NCBI RefSeq assembly: GCF_021869535.1
Contig: NW_026262734.1
Span: 72,191,839-72,255,838 of the forward strand
Reading direction: 5' to 3'
Length of the DNA: 64,000 nucleotides
DNA from: Mytilus californianus
Taxonomy: Eukaryota; Mollusca; Bivalvia; Mytilida; Mytilidae
A program made the translations under genes and the position numbers. Below the pieces are notes generated by a model. The model worked only from the letters and a program-made list of their open reading frames with translations. It searched no databases and had not been told where the DNA came from. Positions 56,638-64,000 of this stretch are shown in pieces (positions within the stretch are counted from its first letter, which is position 1; each line of letters opens with the position of its first letter).

Positions 56638-56724
56638 GTAAGAGAATGATAATCCCTTTCTTCATGAATAAGTACGAGCGTTAGCGAGTACTTATCATGA
56701 AGTAAGGGATTATCATTCTCTTAC
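56638..56724. repeat. Foldback repeat
   Basis: Arms GTAAGAGAATGATAATCCC and its exact complement, extended through TTCATGA; apex GTACGAGCGTTAGCGAGTAC. Confidence 0.9.
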
Positions 56725-56729
56725 AAACT

Positions 56730-57842
56730 TAGAATATTGTAAAGTGCTCAAGGCTCAAATGATCTATTCAAGAATTAGTTTCATTGTCAGTGCAATGTTT
56801 ATAATTGATGCATGACTTCCTTTTTCGGTATGTCATTTATGGATTAGTTTTAGTGATGTGAGGACTTTCTTATCATTTGAGAAATATTTAAAAAAAAAAT
56901 GCGTTATAGATATTAGATGACACAACAGTAGAAAGAAAAGGTAGGAATTGTATGTTTCTTGATTGTGAGTATGAATGTAAATCATGTAATATTTCAGTGA
57001 GGAATTATCCTTTTTTTATTTACAGTTTAAATCAATTAATACATTTGAGTTACAACTAAATTTTATTTCACAGCCAATAATTTGGTCCGGCTTTTTACAT
57101 CAAATACTGTTTCATTATGTCAGGGAAATGTTCAAAAATAATACCCTTAAAAGTTTTTAATATGTTCAAAATTAAATTTCTGTTTTTTTTTATCGGAATA
57201 CATGTATTGGAAATAACTATTCTCCCCAACCGCTTATCAAGAAATCAAAGTTTTGGAAAGACAAAGATTTAGGTTATTTTTTATCTGAAAGATTTTTTTC
57301 TTTTTTTTTTTGCATTGCTTTGGTATTGTTTAATTTTATAGTAATTTGAAGTTATTAATATTTTCAAAATAAAATTCACGGTACCAATTTTACTGCACCA
57401 GTAAACTTCAACTTATTTTGAGATTTTTGTTTGTTTCACAATTCAACTTTTAGTCAGTTTCAATCACTGTGTGATAAATCCTTTCAATCTGATAAATGTG
57501 CTTCGGGCAGTTTTAACTCATTTATAGAAACTCTTTGTTTTGAACTGTAAATAGACCCAAATAATAGGATAATCCCTTACTAAGAACATGATTTACATTC
57601 ATTCTTCACAATTAAGAGGCATCCAATCCTACAATTTCATTGGTCGAGAGTACTTTGCTATATTCTAAAGGTAATAAACACACCAAATGACAGAAAACAA
57701 TTGATCAGTATTAAATCACTTCTGCACTCACATATCATGAAGTTAATGCTTATTGAACAAACATCGGGGATAACTAATTCTATGTACACACGAAGATGAG
57801 TTAATACAACACTCACACAACATTAAATGTTATATGTATATT
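56730..57842 (-). other. Probable 3' untranslated and downstream region of the rabphilin/Doc2-like gene
   Basis: Directly downstream (minus strand) of a stop codon. AT-rich, no coding, and no obvious AATAAA was located with confidence. Confidence 0.45.
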
Positions 57843-58300
<458 letters not shown>

Positions 58301-58304
58301 TTGT

Positions 58305-58745
58305 GTCTGTATTTTTATTTGGTTTTTGTTGTGCTTTGTATCGATCTGACGAGTTAAGCCCTTTTCAATTGATTTTCATAGTTTGTTCTTATGTTGTGTA
58401 ATACCACTGTCCAAGGTTAGAGGAGGGTTGGTTGCCTGAAAACATTTTAAACCATTTTTGTATTTGTCTGTCCCAAGTCAGGAGCCTGTAATTTAGTGGT
58501 TGTTGTTTGTTGCTGTATATATCATATTTGTTTTTTGTTTATTGATTTGTACATAAATCAGGCCGTTAGTTTTCTTGTTTGAATAGTTTTACATTTGTCA
58601 TTTCGGGGCCTTCTATAGCTTCCTATGCGGTACTGGTTTTGCTCATTGTTGAAGGTCGTACGGTGACCTATATGTGTTAATTTCTATGTCATTTGGTCTC
58701 TGGTAGAGAGTTATCTTATTGGAAATCATATCACAACTTCTTATT
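58305..58745 (+). mobile_element. Dispersed repeat R1, plus orientation, intronic
   Basis: GACGAGTTAAGCCCTTTTCA, CACTGTCCAAGGTTAGAGG, GTCAGGAGCCTGTAATTTAG, TTGAAGGTCGTACGGTGACC and the end CATATCACAACTTCTTA. Most similar to the copy at 11255-12035. Confidence 0.75.
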
Positions 58746-58749
58746 TCTA

Positions 58750-59225
58750 TATTTGAATGCTAATCAAGGCAAAATGAACTAGTGTGACAAGAAGATATAA
58801 GATTATTAAAAAACTACTTTTAAGACAAAATTGCATAGGAAAATCAACTACTGTAAATTTAGAAATTATTGCAATGTTTTTATTAATGTGCAAAATGCGA
58901 CAGTATCAGGTTTGCAATATTAAAGACTTACATTCATGATTTCAGAAGTGATATTCCTTCATAAAATTTTGCAATTGCGTTAGTAAGATTTCACATTTTC
59001 TCCAGTGGTCAAGGATTTGCAATAATAAATGTATATCATCTGAGGACTCCAATACAGAGTTAGTTGATGGTTTCAGTCATATTTGAATTTCTATAGATTC
59101 TGTATTGCTGACCTATTTTTGCTGTTTAAATTTCCAAGTTTCAAGATAATATTCAAGAAAGTTTTTTTTTTATTCTAAACATCTGTATGATTATTTGACT
59201 AAGTTTCAAATTTAATTTACACCCT
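58750..59225. other. No gene; traces of pearl-like repeat
   Basis: GAGGACTCCAATACAGAGTT and GCTGACCTATTTTTGCTG at 59040-59130 resemble the unit of the 48.5-56.6 kb arrays. Confidence 0.4.
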
Positions 59226-59577
59226 TCCCAGTCGGAATATAGACCTAACCATTCATGTCAAACTGCCCTCATTAATATCATTGATAAATGGCTACATGAA
59301 ATTAATAATGGAAATATATATTTTGCAGTACTCCTAGATTTCAAAAACGCTTTCGATTTTATTGATCATGAAATTTTATGCAAAAAAAATGAAATGTATG
59401 ACTTCCATGACAAAATTGTTGATTTAAAAAAAATCATATTTGAAAGAAAGATCACAGCAAGTCAATATCAGTAATTAATATTCTGATAAAAAAAAATATA
59501 TAGGTGTTCCACAGGGCTCTATACTTGGTCCCATTTTGTTTTTTTTTGTACATAAATGACCTTCAATTATATATTAA
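59226..59577 (+). pseudogene. Decayed non-LTR reverse transcriptase fragment
   Basis: Plus strand, several frames: SEYRPNHSCQTALINIIDKW, then GNIYFAVLLDFKNAFDFIDH, EILC, a frameshift, KMYDFHDKIVD, then YIGVPQGSILGPILF and YINDL. Order and motifs match the palm of the RT at 18957-20548 (HSCQTAL, LDF.KAFD, GVPQGSILGP). T and A runs have caused frameshifts. Only the middle of the domain survives; the YADD box is not seen. Lies within the inferred last intron of the rabphilin/Doc2-like gene. Confidence 0.85.
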
Positions 59578-60700
59578 TAAAATGCCCCGCAGTTCGCAGC
59601 TTGATACGACTGTAGAGGTCGAACCCTGAACAGTTGGGGCAAGTATGAACACACCATTCAAGCTTGATACATTCTGAATTTGGATTGTGATCAAATATTT
59701 GACACAGCATAGGTTTCTAACACAAGAACGAATGAGGTCTAAGAACTTGAAAATTTGAAATTGGACATTCTACCATTATGGTTCAAAATCTAAATACATG
59801 GTTGGATTCAGCATATCAAAGAACCAAAAGAATTCAATTTTTGATGAAATCAAACAAAATTTAATTTTTGACCATTTGGACCTCATTCTGGACCAATTTG
59901 ATAACTGGGCCCAAAATCCAAAATCAAATACACACTGAGAATAAGCATATCAATATCCATATACCATACATTCAATTTTTGTTGAAATCAAATAAAGTTT
60001 AATTTTGGACCCCGACTTAGACCAACTTGAATACTGGGCCCAAAATCTTTTTTTACATTTTTAGATTCAGCATATCAAGTAACCCCAAGAATTCATTTTT
60101 TTGATGAAATCAAACAAATTTTGGACAATTTGGACCTCAATGTGGACCAATTTGATAACGGGGCCCAAAATCCAAAATCTAAATACACGGTTAGATTAAG
60201 CATATCAATGAATCCAATACATTCATTTTTTGTTGAAATCAAACATAGTTTAATTTTGTACCTCTATTTGGACCAACTTAAAAACTAGGCCCAAATTCAA
60301 AAAATCTAAATACATGTTTAGATTCAGCATATCAAAGAACCCCAAGAATTCACTTTTTGTTGAGATAAAACTAAATTTAATTTTGGACTCTTTGGAGCTT
60401 AATGTGGACCAATTTGAAAATGGGGCCCAAAATTAATAAAATGCTCCGCGGGGCGAATCTTAATGCGACCGCAGAGGTCGAACCATGATCAGTTGGGAGA
60501 AAATATGGACACTACATGCAAGCTTGGTACAGCTCTGAATTTGGATTGTGATTAAATATTTGACACATCAAAGGTTTCTGACACAGAATGAATGTGGTCA
60601 AAGAACTGAAAAAATTGAAATTGGACTTTTACCTATTATGGTCCAATATCCAAAATCTTAATACACAGTTAGATTCAGCATATTCAAGTTCACTAAGAAT
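59578..60700 (+). repeat. Tandem array R8 with duplicated header
   Basis: A header of about 150 bp (ATAAAATGCCCCGCAGTTCG, GTAGAGGTCGAACCCTGA, TGAATTTGGATTGTGAT) at about 59577-59740 and 60430-60620 brackets five to six units of about 130 bp. Units carry TTAGATTCAGCATATCAA, AATTCAATTTTTGATGAAAT and GGACCAATTTGA. Confidence 0.78.
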
Positions 60701-60709
60701 TTATTTTTT

Positions 60710-61195
60710 TTATTTATTAATGGACAATATTAGCTAAGTTTTTAAACGGGAACGCTTCGTCATTTTTTTTTTTTATATATATAGCATTCTGAAAATTAAT
60801 TTTTACAGAATCAATAACAATTCTAATATGACGTCCTATATATCGTCAACCAGTATAATCACAGTATATCTACTTTAAGCACAGACGCATTAATACACAA
60901 AATTGACTGTTCCGCGTTACGCCCATATTATAGTGTAACACCACTAATTCGGGCCCGGTCAGAAAGTACACAAAATAGTTCCTACGCATGGGTTTAACTT
61001 TCAAAATGTGTAGAATATTTTGTTAATTTTGGTATCAAATGAAAGCTGAAAGACTGGTGATCATTGTAGAACACTTTTTGACTTATAATTGTGAATGATA
61101 AAACAAATTTCATGAAATTTAAAAAGGATGGTACATTTTGCCTGTTTGTCAGATCTGAAGTACCTGTTTTGGTACATCCGAAGTTCCGGGAACCA
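60710..61195. other. No gene seen
   Basis: Nothing recognised apart from a T run and TATATATA near 60765-60782. Confidence 0.45.
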
Positions 61196-61199
61196 GTTC

Positions 61200-61325
61200 T
61201 CTCTTATATGCAAAAAGTAAAATAACAAAAATACCGAACTTTATGGAAAATTCAAATCGGTAGTCCCTTATCAAATTGCAAAATCAAAAGCTCAAACACA
61301 TCAAACGAATGGAAAACAATTAAAG
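61200..61325 (-). mobile_element. Dispersed repeat R2, partial, minus orientation
   Basis: AAAATACCGAACTTTATGG, AAATTGCAAAATCAAAAGC and AAACACATCAAACGAATGG are the reverse of R2 sequences at 34200-34275 and of the usual R2 consensus as I remember it. Confidence 0.55.
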
Positions 61326-61329
61326 GTAT

Positions 61330-62110
61330 GTTGATTTTTTTTTCAGTACAAGACATCATAAGGTGTTGCTTTGGCATGCAATGACTGTCACTTTATTTGA
61401 ACTTTAAGACAAAAGAGCTGTACCTGCTTGAAATTGAGAAATTTAACATAGAAAGCAATGGGGCTATGAATTAGTGGTCTACTTCCTTTAATATTCATAC
61501 GACGAGGGCAACTAAATTTTTGACAGTAAAACCCACGTTTAACGTAGGTTAAGCTCTAAATACAATACGGTTATCTCTATTCTAATGAAAAATAAACATA
61601 TCAGTCCATTTCAGTTATTATTTCGATCAGGAACATATATATTGACATATACTGTTCCCAGTTTCGATGTAAAATGCAATAAAACGATAATTAAGCGAAA
61701 TGATGTAATCGACCTTGGCAACTAAACAAGGTGGCGTCATATGTATGCTTCCGGCTTCAAACACCAGGCGTTTTCAGGCTTCTTGTACGCCTCAGAATGT
61801 AATAAAATTCGATAAAGAACATGTTTAGCAGTCGGAAAGCTGACCCCGGTATGACCCCATTTTTAAAGACAACAATGGAAGTCACGTGACTACCATATTT
61901 GGGTATATTTTTTGTCATTTTTTGTTCAACTGAGACGAGTCAGTTACCTTCAAAAAGTCCTATCAAATGAAATCAAAGCATGTTGTACGTTTTAGTTCGT
62001 CATTTTCGGGATAGAGAGCTCTTCCTACTTTGGAGGTAAAAAAAGTGCACGTGATCATGTCTCTTTTTGTGACAATCTAAAATTCTATGCAAGTTTAAGG
62101 GGCGGGAATG
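61330..62110. other. No gene seen
   Basis: Mixed-composition sequence with CACGTGACT and GTGCACGTGATC E-box-like sites near 61883 and 62045; no coding signal. Confidence 0.4.
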
Positions 62111-62118
62111 CACAAATG

Positions 62119-62242
62119 AGGGGATGGACAGGGGGTACCCTTCTCCCACCTCCCACTTTTGGCACTTTTAGAATCTTTTTTTCTCTCCCACCTATTTTTT
62201 GTCTCCCACCTCCCACCTCCCTCAATAGCTGTCCACCCCCTT
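62119..62242. mobile_element. 124-bp MITE with 7-bp target duplication
   Basis: Ends AGGGGATGGACAG and CTGTCCACCCCCTT are inverted repeats, flanked by ACAAATG on both sides (62112-62118 and 62243-62249). The interior is pyrimidine-rich with repeated CTCCCACCTCCCAC. The target is a 7-bp, or imperfect 8-bp, duplication. Confidence 0.82.
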
Positions 62243-62395
62243 ACAAATGTCAAGTCGCCGGAAACCTAAACACTCCACTGGTGTGTAGTTCCAGGCTGTA
62301 CATCGGACAGCAGAAAGAAAGAGAATATCCTAAAATATCCATGGATGGAAAATGTAACATTTCACGCATTTCCAACCACCAAAAAGTACAAAAGA

Positions 62396-62700
62396 TTACG
62401 TTTGAAATTGTCTTGTTTCAGGTGTACAGGAGCATTTAATATTTACATGGCCATTACTCAAAGTTTTCATAACAACATTGTCAACATGTCTCCGCATATA
62501 CAACTGGTAGCCATTGTCATTTTTGTATGAATTCAGTCTGTCGTTGACCACATACAGGTTGTCATTAAATACACAAAAATGTCCCCCATTTCAATTGTCG
62601 GAAGAGTGGTGAGGTTATTATCCCAGTCACTGATGGAAAAAATATCCGGAAGAATAACTTTTTTGCCATCTGGTGTCTCAACTGTGCGGCGGTTTTGACG
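62396..62700 (-). pseudogene. Remnant of a SWIM/YqaJ-type repetitive protein
   Basis: The minus strand reads TVETPDGKKVILPDIFSISD, WDNNLTTLPTIEMGDIFVYL, then after a frameshift near 62530 RLNSYKNDNGYQLYMRRHVD, VVMKTLSNGHVNIKCSCTPE, TRQ, to a TAA at 62396-62398. From memory this is the N-terminal part of a repetitive molluscan protein family in which a SWIM zinc finger and a YqaJ-like nuclease domain follow; those downstream parts are absent. Frameshift and stop show it is dead. Assignment to the SWIM/YqaJ family is moderately supported. Confidence 0.5.
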
Positions 62701-62726
62701 GCCAGAATGGTAAGTTTCAATATAAG

Positions 62727-62900
62727 CGGGAGGTTTTGGCTAGCCATAAAACCAGGTTCAACCCACCATTTTTCTTGAAATGTCCTGTACCAAGACAGGA
62801 ATATGGCAGTTGTTATCAAATAGTCCGTTTCTATGTATGTTGGCATTTGTTTTTGTTTCAGTTCAGTGTTTCTGTTGTTCCGTTGTTTTAATTAAACGTA
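62727..62900 (+). mobile_element. Dispersed repeat R2
   Basis: GAGGTTTTGGCTAGCCATAA, AACCAGGTTCAACCCACC and CAGGAATATGGCAGTTG match 34085-34280. It directly abuts the truncated pseudogene. Confidence 0.7.
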
Positions 62901-62929
62901 CTGAATTAGAATACGAAACCTTCAAACCA

Positions 62930-62985
62930 CAGGCACTTGTTTCTATCCATGGGAAGACCTTCCTATGGATAGAAACAAATGCCTG
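62930..62985. repeat. Hairpin
   Basis: CAGGCACTTGTTTCTATCCA and its near-complement around GGGAAGACCTTCC. Confidence 0.88.
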
Positions 62986-62989
62986 TACT

Positions 62990-64000
62990 TCAAACCCCAG
63001 GTCGTCACCCGTAGAGTCAATTTTTTTTCAACAAAGTTGAAATTTCCTTCTTAACTTCTGGGGAACCTATGCTGAATTCAAAATATGTGATGAGGCTATT
63101 TATGAACTGGCCTGTGTCAAATTTGTGCCACTCAATATGCTGTTATACGCAAATGTGCCACTTCGATCTGACGAAAATTTCTGACGAAGCGGTTCCAAAA
63201 GTTATTTACGAGTTACGTATCTTTGTGGACACTTTCCAAAAACAAACTTATTTGTACTATTTTATATATTTAGCACCATATGCTGTTATTTTCAAGTGAA
63301 CATGATTAAAATAATTAATAACCTTTTTTACTAAATATTATTTATTATACTTTTATACTACAGATATATATATATATATATATGGAAAACATTTAGGTAA
63401 ACTTATTTTATCATTTTTAAAACAGTTCCAGGACTGAAATAGGGCTTTAGTTACTCTGAGACATAATATTTTATTCCATGAGTTACTTTAATATTTTGGG
63501 ATATATTTTTTTACTGCTGTAATCGAATAATATCAACATAGAAATAAATTTCTACTGCATAAAAAGCCAGGGCTAGCCAAAATATGCACAAATATTGGAT
63601 CTAGATATAGGGTTAAAATGTCAAATCTATTACATGATTAAATGCCTTGCAATACTTTTTTATATATTTGAAAGAAATAATAATCATACTTATCTCAATA
63701 TAAATTCTTCAGTATGCAATGACCATCTCAGATTTTTTGGTATCAAATAATTTATATGTGAAAATTGGTAATGTATTCTATAGAAATAAGTTTGCAATAT
63801 GTGTGTATGTTTATTAATTAAACTAAATAACTATAAATTTTGTCTCATTCCATACAGGTCCTACTGAATGGACTCAAATTGTTAAAAAAAAAAGAAGCCT
63901 GAACTAATGGATAATAATTCAAATGGTAAATCATGAACTGGCGAATAAATAATAATGAGAAAGATTCGATCATCTCATATTTTGTCTTCTATTAAAAAAA
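62990..64000. other. No gene seen; TA microsatellite at 63365-63382
   Basis: AT-rich; no exon of the rabphilin/Doc2-like gene or other coding signal recognised. The 76-codon plus frame 63069-63299 has no motif. Confidence 0.4.

Overview
The window looks like bivalve mollusc nuclear DNA, most likely a marine mussel (Mytilus or a relative). It is AT-rich, has almost no long open reading frames, and is dominated by dispersed repeats. Several repeats are ones I recognise as common in Mytilus: units ending AGAAGATGTGGTATGAG, units containing CTATAAAACCAGGTT, and a SINE-like tail with TTGCCACTGGACGTTAAGC followed by an ATCA-rich end. No bacterial, organellar or viral gene set is present. The organism call rests on repeat recognition and on one clear animal exon.

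Host genes are sparse. The best one is the terminal coding exon of a rabphilin-3A/Doc2-type double-C2 protein on the minus strand (57843-57970), with a proper acceptor and a stop. Two well-formed plus-strand internal exons of unrecognised proteins lie at 38633-38795 and 52706-52894. Weaker coding-like stretches are at 17426-17728(-), 24751-25005(-), 27525-27664(+), 28324-28366(-), 35725-35952(-) and 41685-41870(+).

Layout. 1-2.9 kb: foldback repeats and poly-G MITEs. 3.7-7.9 kb: a decayed transposon-associated gene (HEEADT and DDSDVLVL motifs) split by a 2.97-kb element with 156-bp terminal inverted repeats and a TA duplication. 8-12.3 kb: SINE-like and long dispersed repeats with coding remnants. 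13.7-16.1 kb: two adjacent inverted-repeat elements in TTAA sites. 18-21.8 kb: a minisatellite interrupted by a palindromic element that itself carries a 5'-truncated non-LTR retrotransposon. 21.9-26.6 kb: paired MITEs, a second copy of the palindromic element, and foldbacks. 29-41 kb: tandem-repeat elements ending in a GAC-rich module, a perfect 50-bp-arm hairpin, and a short array with repeated TGATGACGT. 42-48.5 kb: a cluster of large hairpins, often close to TGACGT palindromes. 48.5-56.6 kb: several tandem-repeat (pearl/Helitron-like) elements with nested insertions and a higher-order array. 57-64 kb: the rabphilin/Doc2 exon, a decayed RT fragment, another array, a small MITE with a 7-bp duplication, and a SWIM-type pseudogene remnant.

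No operon or multigene system is present. What links the features is the history of nested insertion: which element sits inside which can be read directly from target duplications and from empty-site paralogues in the same window.
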